From Halomonas sp. HL-93 (GTDB lineage: Bacteria; Pseudomonadota; Gammaproteobacteria; Pseudomonadales; Halomonadaceae), in contig NZ_LT593974.1 in assembly GCF_900086985.1 (NCBI RefSeq), forward strand, positions 4,030,001 to 4,094,000: 64,000 nucleotides of DNA. Direction: 5' to 3'. A model generated the notes under the pieces. That model was not told the origin of the DNA and searched no databases. It saw nothing but the letters and a program-made list of their open reading frames with translations. This document shows positions 45,187 to 54,733 of the stretch, piece by piece. A program made the translations under genes and the position numbers. Position 1 is the stretch's first letter; every line of letters begins with the position of its first letter.

Positions 45187-46452
45187 TCAGTAACCCGCCA
45201 GGCGCGGTAGGAAGGTCACCAGCTCAGGCACGAAGGTAATCAGCAGCAGGATTAAAAACTGCACACCCAGCATCGGCAGAATGCGGCGGATAATGGGCCC
45301 CATCCCCACGCCGGAGACCGAGTCGGCGACAAACAGGCAGAGCCCCATCGGCGGTGTGATTAGCCCCATCATCAGGTTGAAGATCACCACGATGCCGAAG
45401 TGAAGAGGGTCGATGCCCAGTGCCATGGCGATGGGGTGCAGAATCGGCACCAGTACCAAAATAGCCGCGATGCCTTCCAAGAACAGCCCAACCACCAGCA
45501 ACAGCAAAATGACAGCAATCAGGAAGGCCCACTGGGTGTCGATGCTCATCATTGCCCACTCAGTGAGCATGTTGGGCACGCGCTCGAAGGTTAGAACCCA
45601 GTTGGCTGCGGCGACCGCACCCATGATGACCATAATGACCGCGCTATCGCGCATGGCGCGGGCGAAAATGCCCGGCAGGTTAACCAGTTTGATATTGCGG
45701 TAGAGCACCACACCGAGAAGCAGCGCGTAGACCACGGCAAAGGCGGCTGCTTCGGTGGGCGTGACGATACCGATGAGAATCGCCCCGACCACAAATACCG
45801 GCATCAGCGCTGGCAAAAGGCCGTGGAGCAATGCGCGGCGACGTGATTGCTGCTTAAATTGCGTCGCCCCCAGATCGCCGGCAAAAAAGTAAACGTAAAT
45901 GGAAAGCCCTAGCGCCAGAAGGAGCCCCGGCACGATACCGGCTAAAAACAGCCCCGGTACCGACACACCAGAGACCGTGAGCGCGTAGATAATCACCGGG
46001 ATACTGGGTGGAATAATTGGGCCAATCACCGATGAGGCAGCGGTGAGGGCGGCAGAAAAATCGCGCGGATAGCCTTCTTTTTCCATCGCCGGGACGAACA
46101 CCCGCCCTAGCGCGGAGGTGTCGGCAATCGCTGAACCTGAAAGCCCGGCAAAAATCACCGACGCCCAGATATTCACGTGTGCCAGCCCGGCTTTCAGGCG
46201 GCCGACGATCGCCGTGGCCAGGTTAATAATACGGTGCGTAATACCCGCTTCGTTCATCAGCTCGCCGGCCAAAATGAACAGCGGTATCGCCAGTAGCGGG
46301 AAGGATTCCATCCCACCGAAAAACTGCTGCGAGACGATTCGAATGTGGTAGGGCAAATCGCCGGTACTCATCAGCACGGTAAGCGTGCCGATAATAGCGA
46401 ACGCAAACGGCACGCCCAGTAATATGAGGGCTAAAAGCAGTACAAAAATCAT
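45187..46452 (-). CDS. TRAP transporter large permease (DctM type)
   Basis: 421 residues with 12 hydrophobic segments and the DctM pattern (GEDLMNEAGIT-like GELMNEAGITHRIINLA; GLSGSAIADTSALG; IIPPSIPVIIYA). It forms the membrane channel of a sodium-driven TRAP importer. Its start overlaps the DctQ stop by 4 bp. With quiC and aroE downstream, the cargo is probably quinate, shikimate or dehydroshikimate. Confidence 0.93.
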   Translation of the reverse strand: MIFVLLLALILLGVPFAFAIIGTLTVLMSTGDLPYHIRIVSQQFFGGMESFPLLAIPLFILAGELMNEAGITHRIINLATAIVGRLKAGLAHVNIWASVIFAGLSGSAIADTSALGRVFVPAMEKEGYPRDFSAALTAASSVIGPIIPPSIPVIIYALTVSGVSVPGLFLAGIVPGLLLALGLSIYVYFFAGDLGATQFKQQSRRRALLHGLLPALMPVFVVGAILIGIVTPTEAAAFAVVYALLLGVVLYRNIKLVNLPGIFARAMRDSAVIMVIMGAVAAANWVLTFERVPNMLTEWAMMSIDTQWAFLIAVILLLLVVGLFLEGIAAILVLVPILHPIAMALGIDPLHFGIVVIFNLMMGLITPPMGLCLFVADSVSGVGMGPIIRRILPMLGVQFLILLLITFVPELVTFLPRLAGY

Positions 46453-46946
46453 GATGATGCCTCCTGACCGTCGTGGTCGGTCAGGCGACGACCAGCCATG
46501 ACCAGCGCAGAAAGGCTAAGCAGCCCGCCGCCAATCAGCATTGACGCCTGAAATAGCCACATCGGCATGCCCGTGCTTGAGGAGGTGCGCCCACCACGGG
46601 AGGCGATAAATTCAACCGCCGACACCATCAGGCCTATGCCGATCACCAGCACCGCCAGATCGACAGCAACAGCCTGCCAGCGTACCCAGCTCGGCGGTAG
46701 CAGGCGGCGAATAAGGTCAAACCCGATGTGTTTGTCCTGTAGGTACGCCCAAGACATGCCAAACATCAGACCGTAAATCATCAGGTAGATGGCGGTGTCT
46801 TCGCCCCAGGTAATGGAGCCGCCATAGGTATAGCGTGCAAAGGCATTGCCCGCGACCAACAGGAAAATCAGCACCATGGCAAGTCCTGCCAAGCTGCCAT
46901 TGAACAAGATCAGGCCACGATGTATTCGGGCGAGAAGATGAGACAT
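46449..46946 (-). CDS. TRAP transporter small permease (DctQ type)
   Basis: 165 residues, four membrane helices, with the family pattern YGGSITWGEDTAIYLMIYGLMFG. It pairs with the large permease to form the TRAP carrier. It lies between the binding protein and DctM genes in the standard P-Q-M order. Confidence 0.9.
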   Translation of the reverse strand: MSHLLARIHRGLILFNGSLAGLAMVLIFLLVAGNAFARYTYGGSITWGEDTAIYLMIYGLMFGMSWAYLQDKHIGFDLIRRLLPPSWVRWQAVAVDLAVLVIGIGLMVSAVEFIASRGGRTSSSTGMPMWLFQASMLIGGGLLSLSALVMAGRRLTDHDGQEASS

Positions 46947-47033
46947 AAAAGCACCTTCTATCGTTTGTCAGGCAAGCATAGATGCGAGTGGGCGTATAAG
47001 GCCCACTCGCAAAGCACTTGAATCAGGCGAGGG

Positions 47034-48080
47034 TTAGAAACGCTCGGAGGCCTCTTCCACAGAGGAAGATAGACGCTCAATCCACTCGGCATCATCACCA
47101 AGCTCATCGCGCAGGTAGCCCTGCACCGGAGGCTGGGCGGCTTCGCGGAAGGCTTCCATTTGCTCGGCGTTGGGCTGGGTCACTTCCATGCCCTCTTCTT
47201 CCAGCTTGGCGATGCCCTCGGCCGAGTTGAACTGCTGGACTGCACGGCCGGTGGTGCCCGCAACGACAGCGGCGCGCTTCACCGCGGCTTGTTCTTCTTC
47301 GGAGAGCGACTGGAAGAGTTCATCACTGATCAGAATATGATCGACGCCATAAACGTGGCGGTCTAGCGTGAGGTAATCTTGAAACTCATAAAAATTGTTG
47401 CCGTAAATGACCGAAATGGGGTTTTCTTGGCCATCCACTACGCCAGTAGAGAGCGCCGTTGGTACCTCACCCCAGGAGATGCCCTGCGGCTCAGCCCCAA
47501 GGCCCTTTATCATTTCTTCGTAAAGAGGAATGGTTTGCACGCGAAACTTCAGGCCTTCCATATCCTCCGGTGAATTGATCGGGCGAACGGAGTTGGTGAA
47601 GTGGCGAAAGCCGGTTTCGCCGTAGGCTAGCGTGCGCAAGCCAGTTTCTTCTAAGCAATGCTCGGCCAGGGAAGTGCCGAACTCGCCGTCCATCACTTCC
47701 CACGCCACCGGCGCTGACGGGAAGGTGTAAGGAATATCGGTGACGGCGACCGCAGGGCAGAAATTGGCATAGGCACCGGAAACCATTGCGATACTGATAG
47801 TGCCATCCTGCGCGCCTTCGATAAGCTCGGTTTCATCGCCTAATGAGCCAGCCGGGTATAGCTCTATCTCTAGATCCGTTTCGGCTTCTACCAAGTTTTT
47901 GAATACCTGGGCGGCCGCACCTTTTTTCGAGGTGGTCCAGTCATCGGGATCAACGTGGGCAAAGCGTAGCGTCTGGGCAGAGGCATTCGCCGCGGCAATC
48001 AGCGTGGCGGCAGCCACGGCAGCCGTTAGTGTGTGTTTCATAGATGTTTGTTTTAGTGCAAATAGCGGATGCAGAGACAT
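47034..48080 (-). CDS. TRAP transporter substrate-binding protein (DctP type)
   Basis: 348 residues from the ATG at 48080, supported by GAGG nine bases upstream; a further upstream start lacks such a site, and the later ATG at 48041 also lacks one. A signal peptide region ends at ANASA/QTLRFAH. The DctP fold shows FRVQTIPLYEEMIKGLGAEPQGISWGEV and GVVDGQENP. It captures the substrate in the periplasm. It heads the leftward TRAP-quiC-aroE operon and is divergent from a tetR gene. Confidence 0.92.
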   Translation of the reverse strand: MSLHPLFALKQTSMKHTLTAAVAAATLIAAANASAQTLRFAHVDPDDWTTSKKGAAAQVFKNLVEAETDLEIELYPAGSLGDETELIEGAQDGTISIAMVSGAYANFCPAVAVTDIPYTFPSAPVAWEVMDGEFGTSLAEHCLEETGLRTLAYGETGFRHFTNSVRPINSPEDMEGLKFRVQTIPLYEEMIKGLGAEPQGISWGEVPTALSTGVVDGQENPISVIYGNNFYEFQDYLTLDRHVYGVDHILISDELFQSLSEEEQAAVKRAAVVAGTTGRAVQQFNSAEGIAKLEEEGMEVTQPNAEQMEAFREAAQPPVQGYLRDELGDDAEWIERLSSSVEEASERF

Positions 48081-48170
48081 TGTTATTGTCCTCTTGTCGG
48101 GCCGTTGTATGGGGTGAAAAAGCCTTAAAACAGTGGCGTGCTTGGCCTTTCCATGTTGTCCCAATTAACA

Positions 48171-48188
48171 ATGTACGAAATGGTACGT
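48171..48188. promoter_or_regulatory. Candidate TetR operator between tetR and the TRAP operon
   Basis: ATGTACGAAATGGTACGT is a near-perfect inverted repeat (ATGTAC and GTACGT, one mismatch) in the 166-bp divergent gap. It lies 58 bp before the TetR start and 90 bp before the binding-protein start, a fitting place for control of both. Confidence 0.6.
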
Positions 48189-48246
48189 TCAGTCAAGCTG
48201 TGACATACTAGACAAAAGATGACCATGACAACAAAAGGCACGCTCT

Positions 48247-48930
48247 ATGACAGCCACTTCGACCAAGGCCAGCCCCCCTTCCGCGCAGCAACGGCGTAAA
48301 AATAACCCCGAATCCGTGCGCGCCGATATCCTGGCGGTGGCCACCCGCGAATTCTCAGAAAAGGGCCTCTCAGGGGCGCGGATCGATGAAATCGCCGAGA
48401 AAACCCGCGCTTCCAAGCGCATGATTTATTACTATTTTAATGATAAGGAAACGCTCTACCTTCATACGCTTGAAGCTGCCTACCAGAAAGTGCGTCTGCA
48501 GGAGGCGGAGCTAGATCTTGACCACTTAGCCCCGCTTGAGGCGCTAAGTCGACTAGTTCGGTTTACCTTTTGCCACCACGCCAAAAACCCCGATTTCATT
48601 CGTCTGGTAATGATCGAAAATATTCATCATGGCCGCTTTTTGGCGCAGTCAGAGTTGATTCAATCGCTCAATGCAGGGGTAATTGATGTGCTCACTAGCG
48701 TGTACCTCCGTGGCGTCGAGGAAGGGTGTTTTCGCGAAGGGCTAGACCCGCGGGAGCTGCATTGGCTGATTAGTGCGCTGTCATTTTTTAATGTCTCAAA
48801 CCAGCATACCTTTTCGCGTATTTTTGATTGGCAGCAGGCCGCGCCGGAAAATCAACAAAAGTTAGAAGAACACGTGACTGATATGGTGCTGCGCTACGTG
48901 CGCGCTGACGAGACACTGCCTCACTCGTGA
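48247..48930 (+). CDS. TetR family regulator of the TRAP-quiC-aroE operon
   Basis: 227 residues. The N-terminal helix-turn-helix (SGARIDEIAEKTRASKRMIYYYFNDKETLYLHTLE) is followed by a ligand-binding helical domain. It is divergent from the TRAP binding-protein gene, with a palindrome in between, so it most likely represses that operon until a hydroaromatic acid or its product binds. The effector is inferred. Confidence 0.88.
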   Translation: MTATSTKASPPSAQQRRKNNPESVRADILAVATREFSEKGLSGARIDEIAEKTRASKRMIYYYFNDKETLYLHTLEAAYQKVRLQEAELDLDHLAPLEALSRLVRFTFCHHAKNPDFIRLVMIENIHHGRFLAQSELIQSLNAGVIDVLTSVYLRGVEEGCFREGLDPRELHWLISALSFFNVSNQHTFSRIFDWQQAAPENQQKLEEHVTDMVLRYVRADETLPHS

Positions 48931-48986
48931 GCACGAGCCACCGTAGGTTAACGTTTGCAAGTGAGCGCCTGCCTATTTAGCGTATA

Positions 48987-49001
48987 GTTCGAATGACGAA
49001 C
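48987..49001. promoter_or_regulatory. PcaR-like operator upstream of pcaB
   Basis: GTTCGAATGACGAAC is a palindrome with the same arms as the site at 40772 and a one-base change in the centre. It lies 48 bp upstream of the pcaB start. Confidence 0.72.
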
Positions 49002-49048
49002 ATATGTGCAACTTTTTCCTGTGTACCGTTAAAAGGAGGCTGCTGCCC

Positions 49049-50377
49049 ATGCCTGCTGGATTTTTAAAGCATCCGTTTATGAGTCTGCACGCGCTAGAAG
49101 CCTGTGATGACAACGCTATGGTGCGTGCCATGTTGGCATTTGAGCTTTCGCTGGCCGAGATACAGGAAGCCAGCGGTGCTGTGCCCCAGGGCGTTAGCCA
49201 GCAGATGCGCACCCAGTTGGAACACACTGCCTTCGATAGCGAAGAGATCGCGGCGGGCATCGCAAGCGGCGGCAACGTGGCGATTCCCTTTGTGAAACAC
49301 GGACGGGCGCTGCTTGCCGATGAAATTAAGCGCTATTGGCATCAAGGCGCAACCAGCCAGGACGTGGTCGACTCCGCATTAATGCTGCTGCTTAAGCCAC
49401 GCCTAGCGGCGCTGGATGATTTGCTACAGCGCTGCCGCTCGGCAGCGACGGCGTTGATGAGCGCTCATGCCGACACGCCCATGGTGGGGCGCACCTTAAT
49501 GCAGCAGGCGCTGCCAATCACCTTTGGCGTCAAGGTAGCCCACTGGGCAATCGGCTTGGAGCAAGCCCGTCGCCGTTTAAGCACTGTTGAACTCCCCGTG
49601 CAGTTTGGTGGCGCAGTGGGTGTGCATTCTGGCTGGGACGTGCAGGGACTTGAATGGATGGACGCCCTGGCCGAGCGGTTGGGCTTAGATGCCCCCGTGT
49701 TGCCCTGGCATACCGACCGCTACCCCGTGCATTCGCTGAGTACGGCGTTAGATGCGGTGGCCGGAGCCGCTGAAAAAATCGCCCTTGATGTGGCTCTCTT
49801 GACGCAAACCGAAGTCGGCGAGGTGGCAGAGCCCTCGGCACCGGGCATGGGCGACTCGTCCTCCATGCCGCATAAGCGCAACCCGGTGCGCAGCGCGCTG
49901 ATTCGTGGCGCGGCTAGGCAGGTGCATGGCCATACCAGTGTGCTGCTGAACGCTGCTGCCCAGCCGCTTGAGCGCGGGCTGGGGGAGTGGCATGCGGAAT
50001 GGGCGCCTTTGGTCGACAGCGCCTTGCTGGTGGAAGGCGCACTTGAGCAGATGGCGGTGCTGCTCGAAGGCCTGGAAGTCTACCCCGAAAACATGCAGCG
50101 CAACTTAGCCGCCACTGGGGGTGGCATTATGGCCGAACCCGTCGCACGCCTGCTCTCCCCTCGGCTTGGGCCAGACGCGGCAAAAGCGACCAGCGCTGAG
50201 GCGGCTGAAACCGCCCGTCTGTCCGGCCGCCCCTACTTAGACGTCCTCGCCGAGCGCCCTGATGTAAAAAGCGCCGTTGACACCGATGCGCTCATCAAGG
50301 CCTGCAACCCTGCTTTATACCTTGGTAGCAGCACGCGTCAGGTCGAGCGTGCAAAAAAGTGGCTGAATAACGAATAA
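49049..50377 (+). CDS. pcaB: 3-carboxy-cis,cis-muconate cycloisomerase
   Basis: 442 residues from the ATG at 49049, preceded by AGGAGG; a start 15 codons earlier overlaps that site. It is a fumarase/argininosuccinate lyase superfamily member with the signature GDSSSMPHKRNP. It closes 3-carboxymuconate to gamma-carboxymuconolactone, the second step of protocatechuate ortho-cleavage. It is 185 bp upstream of pcaI, and each of the two has its own operator. Confidence 0.94.
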   Translation: MPAGFLKHPFMSLHALEACDDNAMVRAMLAFELSLAEIQEASGAVPQGVSQQMRTQLEHTAFDSEEIAAGIASGGNVAIPFVKHGRALLADEIKRYWHQGATSQDVVDSALMLLLKPRLAALDDLLQRCRSAATALMSAHADTPMVGRTLMQQALPITFGVKVAHWAIGLEQARRRLSTVELPVQFGGAVGVHSGWDVQGLEWMDALAERLGLDAPVLPWHTDRYPVHSLSTALDAVAGAAEKIALDVALLTQTEVGEVAEPSAPGMGDSSSMPHKRNPVRSALIRGAARQVHGHTSVLLNAAAQPLERGLGEWHAEWAPLVDSALLVEGALEQMAVLLEGLEVYPENMQRNLAATGGGIMAEPVARLLSPRLGPDAAKATSAEAAETARLSGRPYLDVLAERPDVKSAVDTDALIKACNPALYLGSSTRQVERAKKWLNNE

Positions 50378-50504
50378 CTATTTGAAAATAAAATATTTAA
50401 ATGCCCGCCTAACAACCCGGTGTGGTGAGGTGTTGCCCTCGTCAACGCCAGCGGATTTGACCCGATTAGCGTTCGGCAGTAACTTGTTCGTATAGAGAAT
50501 CTAT

Positions 50505-50519
50505 GTTCGTTTAACGAAC
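50505..50519. promoter_or_regulatory. PcaR-like operator upstream of pcaI
   Basis: GTTCGTTTAACGAAC is a perfect palindrome, 43 bp upstream of pcaI. A weaker copy, GTTCGTATAGAGAAT (50486-50500), lies 19 bases upstream, suggesting two sites in tandem on the same face region of the DNA. Confidence 0.72.
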
Positions 50520-50562
50520 AAGAACCAACAAGTTTGTCACGTCCAGCTAAGAGGCATTCATC

Positions 50563-51396
50563 ATGGCCGAGTTTTTAAGCTTGCATGACGCGGTAGCCCG
50601 CTACGTTGAAGACGGCGCTACCGTGGCCATGGAAGGCTTTACCCACCTGATTCCTTTCGCGGCGGGCCACGAAGTGATACGTCAGAAAAAGCGCGATCTG
50701 ACGCTGATTCGCATGACCCCCGATATCATCTACGATCAGCTGATTGGTGCGGGCTGCGCGAAAAAAGTGATTTTCTCCTGGGGCGGTAACCCGGGGGTTG
50801 GTTCCCTCCACCGCCTACGCGATGCGGTGGAGAAAGGCTGGCCGCGCAAAATCGAGATTCTGGAGCATAGCCACGCGGCCATGGCCTGCGCTTTTGAAGC
50901 GGGCGCCGCAGGTCTTCCTTTGGCGGTTTTTCGCGGCTATATCGGCAGCGAGCTGCCCAGTGTCAATGACCAGATCAAATTCATCGAATGCCCCTTCACC
51001 GGTGAGCGCCTGGCCGCGGTGCCGTCGGTGCGTCCGGATGTCTCGATTGTTCACGCCCAGCGGGCAGACCGCCAGGGCAACGTGCTGGTAGAAGGCATTG
51101 TCGGGGTTCAAAAAGAAGCCATATTGGCGGCCAAGCACAGCATCGTCACGGTGGAAGAGATCGTCGACGACCTGAACACCCACCCCAATGCCTGCGTCAT
51201 TCCAGGCTGGGCAGTCAGTGCCATTGCCGTCGCCGAGAAAGGCGCGCTGCCTTCTTATACCCACGGCTATTACGGCCGCAGCAACCGCTTCTACAAAGAG
51301 TGGGATGCCATTGCCCGCGACCGTGACACCTTTACCCAGTGGCTCGATGAGAACGTCTTTAATGTTGTTCACAATCATGCGGGGGAGAAAGCCTAA
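50563..51396 (+). CDS. pcaI: 3-oxoadipate CoA-transferase subunit A
   Basis: 277 residues, the long form of the alpha subunit as in CatI-type enzymes (E. coli-type alpha subunits are shorter). It shows VAMEGFTHLIPFAAGHEVIRQ and FSWGGNPGVGSLHRLRDA. With PcaJ it moves CoA from succinyl-CoA to 3-oxoadipate. The stop overlaps the pcaJ start by one base (TAATG). It begins the pcaIJF-pcaDC-pcaHG gene set. Confidence 0.93.
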   Translation: MAEFLSLHDAVARYVEDGATVAMEGFTHLIPFAAGHEVIRQKKRDLTLIRMTPDIIYDQLIGAGCAKKVIFSWGGNPGVGSLHRLRDAVEKGWPRKIEILEHSHAAMACAFEAGAAGLPLAVFRGYIGSELPSVNDQIKFIECPFTGERLAAVPSVRPDVSIVHAQRADRQGNVLVEGIVGVQKEAILAAKHSIVTVEEIVDDLNTHPNACVIPGWAVSAIAVAEKGALPSYTHGYYGRSNRFYKEWDAIARDRDTFTQWLDENVFNVVHNHAGEKA

Positions 51397-52169
51397 TGAG
51401 CCCGGAATACACCTCTTCTGAAATGATGTCGGTAACCGCGGCACGCGCACTGGAAAACGGCATGACTTGTTTTGTGGGCATTGGCCTGCCGTCAGAAGCC
51501 GCCAACCTGGCGCGTCTTACCCATGCTCCTGATGTGGTGCTGATTTATGAGTCCGGCACGCTGCAAACCAAGCCCGAGGTGCTGCCACTCTCGATTGGAG
51601 ACGGCGAGCTGTGTGAATCGGCGCTGACCACCGTGGCGGTGCCGGAAATGTTCCGCTACTGGTTGCAGGGCGGCAAGGTGGACGTGGGCTTCTTGGGCAC
51701 CGCGCAAATCGACCGCTTTGCTAACCTGAATACCACGCTGATCGGCGATTACAAAGCCCCCAAGGTGCGCCTGCCGGGCGGCGGTGGGGCGCCGGAAATT
51801 GCTACCAACGCGGGCGAAGTGTTTATCACCCTCAAGCACTCCAAGCGCGCCTTTGTGCAGGATGTCGATTTCGTCACCACGCTAGGCTTTGGCCGCGACG
51901 GTAAAGGGCGCGATAACGTGCCTAATATCGGCAAAGGTCCTACCCGAGTGATCACCGATCTGTGCGTCATGAAGCCTGACCCGGAGACCAAAGAACTGGT
52001 GGTGGTGTCGCTGCACCCCGGCGTTAGCCGTGATGACGTGATCGAGGCGACGGGCTGGGATATTCGCTTTGCCGAGCAGCTGGAGAGCACGTCCGAGCCC
52101 AGCACAGAAGAGCTTGAAATTCTGCGCGAGCTGAAAGCCCGCACCGAGCGCGCCCACGCGGGCGAATAA
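51396..52169 (+). CDS. pcaJ: 3-oxoadipate CoA-transferase subunit B
   Basis: 257 residues. The catalytic glutamate is E52 in the YESG motif. It also has GGGGAPEIATNAGEVFI and the TLGFGRDG segment. It is the beta subunit partner of PcaI. It is translationally coupled to pcaI and precedes pcaF by ten bases. Confidence 0.93.
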   Translation: MSPEYTSSEMMSVTAARALENGMTCFVGIGLPSEAANLARLTHAPDVVLIYESGTLQTKPEVLPLSIGDGELCESALTTVAVPEMFRYWLQGGKVDVGFLGTAQIDRFANLNTTLIGDYKAPKVRLPGGGGAPEIATNAGEVFITLKHSKRAFVQDVDFVTTLGFGRDGKGRDNVPNIGKGPTRVITDLCVMKPDPETKELVVVSLHPGVSRDDVIEATGWDIRFAEQLESTSEPSTEELEILRELKARTERAHAGE

Positions 52170-52179
52170 GGAGTTTTTG

Positions 52180-53382
52180 ATGAGCAACGTCTACCTTTGC
52201 CATCCACGCCGCACCGCCATAGGCCGCTTTGGCGGTACGCTGGCCAGCGTGCGCCCGGATGATTTCGCCGCGACGATTTTTAAAGCCGTACTGGCAGAAG
52301 CGCCGGATCTCGACCCTGCTGCCATTGACGAAGTCTTTATGGGCTGCGCCAACCAGGCCGGTGAAGATAACCGCAACGTAGCACGGATGTCGTCGCTGCT
52401 GGCAGGCATTCCTACCTCAGTGCCCGGCACGACCATGAACCGTCTGTGCGGCTCGGGTATGGACGCCGTGGGCACCGCGTTCCGCGCCATCAAGGCAGGC
52501 GAAATGGCCCTGGCACTCGCCGGCGGCGTGGAGTCCATGTCCCGCGCGCCGTATGTCATGGGTAAGGCCGACAGCGCCTTCGCCCGCGGCCAAAAGATTG
52601 AAGATACCACCATCGGCTGGCGCTTTATCAACCCGCTGATGAAGAAAGCGTATGGCGTGGATTCGATGCCCGAGACGGCGGAAAACGTCGCCGAGCAGTT
52701 CACTATCTCCCGGGAAGACCAGGACGCCTTTGCACTGCGCTCCCAGCAGAAAGCCGCCGCCGCGCAACAGGCCGGACGCTTTGCCCAAGAGATTACGGCG
52801 ATTGAGATCTCCCGCCGTAAGCAGGCGCCGCTGATCTTTGATCAGGACGAGCACCTGCGGGAAACCACGCTGGAAAAACTGGCTAGCCTGCCCACGCCTT
52901 TCCGAGAGGGCGGCAGCGTCACGGCGGGCAACGCCTCGGGCGTCAATGACGGCGCGGCGGCAATGCTGGTGGCAAGCGAAGCGGCGGTTAAACAGTACGG
53001 CCTCACGCCCATGGCGAAAATCATCGGCATGGCAACGGCGGGCGTTGAGCCGCGCATCATGGGCTATGGCCCGGTGCCTGCGGTCAACCGGCTGCTGGAG
53101 CGCACAGGCGTAAGCCTTGATGAGATTGATATTATCGAACTCAACGAAGCCTTTGCCGCCCAGGCATTGGCCTGCATGCGCGACTTGGGCCTTAAAGACG
53201 ACGACCCGCGCGTCAATCCCAACGGTGGTGCCATTGCGCTGGGCCACCCGCTGGGCATGTCCGGCGCGCGACTGCTGCTGACCGCCGCCCATGAGCTGCA
53301 AGCCAGTGGCAAACGTTACGCGCTGTGCACCATGTGTGTGGGCGTGGGCCAGGGCATCGCTACGCTGATAGAAAGGGCTTAA
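52180..53382 (+). CDS. pcaF: 3-oxoadipyl-CoA thiolase
   Basis: 400 residues from the ATG at 52180, which has AAGGAG six bases upstream. Thiolase landmarks: acyl-accepting C90 ([14 protein letters not shown]), [16 protein letters not shown] and the second cysteine in TMCVGVGQG. It cleaves 3-oxoadipyl-CoA into succinyl-CoA and acetyl-CoA, the last step of the pathway. Confidence 0.95.
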   Translation: MSNVYLCHPRRTAIGRFGGTLASVRPDDFAATIFKAVLAEAPDLDPAAIDEVFMGCANQAGEDNRNVARMSSLLAGIPTSVPGTTMNRLCGSGMDAVGTAFRAIKAGEMALALAGGVESMSRAPYVMGKADSAFARGQKIEDTTIGWRFINPLMKKAYGVDSMPETAENVAEQFTISREDQDAFALRSQQKAAAAQQAGRFAQEITAIEISRRKQAPLIFDQDEHLRETTLEKLASLPTPFREGGSVTAGNASGVNDGAAAMLVASEAAVKQYGLTPMAKIIGMATAGVEPRIMGYGPVPAVNRLLERTGVSLDEIDIIELNEAFAAQALACMRDLGLKDDDPRVNPNGGAIALGHPLGMSGARLLLTAAHELQASGKRYALCTMCVGVGQGIATLIERA

Positions 53383-53520
53383 GAGGTAAGAAGTAAGAAG
53401 GAATAGGAACAGTAGGGTCTTTTCCCTCTTCCAGGTGCTAAGCACCGATCATCCGTCTTACCGCTATTTTCCAATTAGGCGCCGCGCCATGATGCGACGC
53501 CTTAGGAAGGGAGAGTTCGT

Positions 53521-54702
53521 ATGGCATTTCACACAATCAACGGCCGCAGCGTGGCGTACCGCCTGCTCGGCTCAGAGGCCAATCCATTGGTGGTGTTGGC
53601 CCATCCACTGGGCATGAGCCAAGCGGTGTGGGATGACATGCTTCCTGCACTGCTGTCCCGCTACCGGGTGCTGACTTGGGATTTGCCCGGCCACGGTGCC
53701 AGCCACGCGGTGAGTGGTGAACGGATCACGCCCGCTGACCTGGCCGCTGAGCCCTTGGCGCTGGCTGAACTGGCGGGCGCTCCGCGCTTTCACTTTGTGG
53801 GCACCTCGATTGGTGGTGTGGTGGGCCAGCAACTGATTGCCGAGCATAGCGAGCGGCTGCTCTCCGCTACGCTGACCAACACCGGCGCGGTGATTGGTAA
53901 TCCGGATTTATGGAATACCCGTGCAGGCCGGGTTCGCCAGGAAGGTCTGGCGGCGATGTCTGAAGAGATCGTGCCGCGCTGGTTTGCACCCAAGGCGTTT
54001 GCAGCAAGTCCGGCGCTAAAAGCGGGCTGGTGCGTGCAGATGGGCCGTGGCGACGATGAATCCTATGCCCAGCTATGTGAAATGCTCGGTCGCGATACGT
54101 TCACTGGAAAGCTTTCAGGTAAGAGCGTCCCTCATAAGGTCAGGGTACAGCTGTTTGGCGGCAGCGAGGATATGGCCACGCCACCCGCGACACTGGAAGC
54201 CCTGGCGGCGGAACTGGACGGCGCGGCGCTGGAGATTTTTGACGGCGTAGGCCACGTGCCTTCGGTGGAAGCCCCGGCGCTATTGTCCGAAAAACTACTT
54301 GCCGTATGGGCGGCTGATTTGGGTGACGTGGCTAACCACGGCGTGGCCTATGCGACCGGCCTGGAAACCCGCAAGCAAGTACTGGGTGAGGAGCACGTGG
54401 CGCGCTCCACCGCCAACGCCAACAGCCTGGATGCGCCCTTCCAGCAGATGATTACCCGTCTTGCCTGGGGTGAGCTGTGGAGTAATAACGATTTAACCCG
54501 CCGCGAACGCAGCATGATCACCACCGGCATTCTCGCCGCCCTAGGGCGCGAGGAGCTAACGCTGCACTTGAAAACCGCCAAGCGTATCGGCCTGACGGAA
54601 GCAGAGCTGCGTCAGGTGCTGATGCATGTGGCGATTTACGGTGGCGTTCCGGCGGCCAACCACGCCTTTGCGCTTGCCAAAGAGCTGGGCTGGGGCGAGT
54701 AG
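53521..54702 (+). CDS. pcaL: Fused 3-oxoadipate enol-lactonase and 4-carboxymuconolactone decarboxylase
   Basis: 393 residues, two enzymes in one chain. The N-terminal alpha/beta hydrolase (about 1-265) has the nucleophile S96 in GTSIGG and a GVGHVPSVEAP histidine loop: enol-lactonase (PcaD). The C-terminal part (about 275-393) is the decarboxylase (PcaC) with LMHVAIYGGVPAANHAFALAKE. It performs the two adjacent steps from gamma-carboxymuconolactone to 3-oxoadipate. Such PcaD-PcaC fusions are known as PcaL in several bacteria. It lies 138 bp after pcaF. Confidence 0.93.
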   Translation: MAFHTINGRSVAYRLLGSEANPLVVLAHPLGMSQAVWDDMLPALLSRYRVLTWDLPGHGASHAVSGERITPADLAAEPLALAELAGAPRFHFVGTSIGGVVGQQLIAEHSERLLSATLTNTGAVIGNPDLWNTRAGRVRQEGLAAMSEEIVPRWFAPKAFAASPALKAGWCVQMGRGDDESYAQLCEMLGRDTFTGKLSGKSVPHKVRVQLFGGSEDMATPPATLEALAAELDGAALEIFDGVGHVPSVEAPALLSEKLLAVWAADLGDVANHGVAYATGLETRKQVLGEEHVARSTANANSLDAPFQQMITRLAWGELWSNNDLTRRERSMITTGILAALGREELTLHLKTAKRIGLTEAELRQVLMHVAIYGGVPAANHAFALAKELGWGE

Positions 54703-54733
54703 CGGTTCAAAAAATGGATGAGAGGTAAGGGTG

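Noticed and set aside
53383..53520. Repeated GTAAGAA and a short GC stem between pcaF and the fused pcaDC gene
   Set aside because: Too short and imperfect to assign a function; likely plain intergenic sequence.
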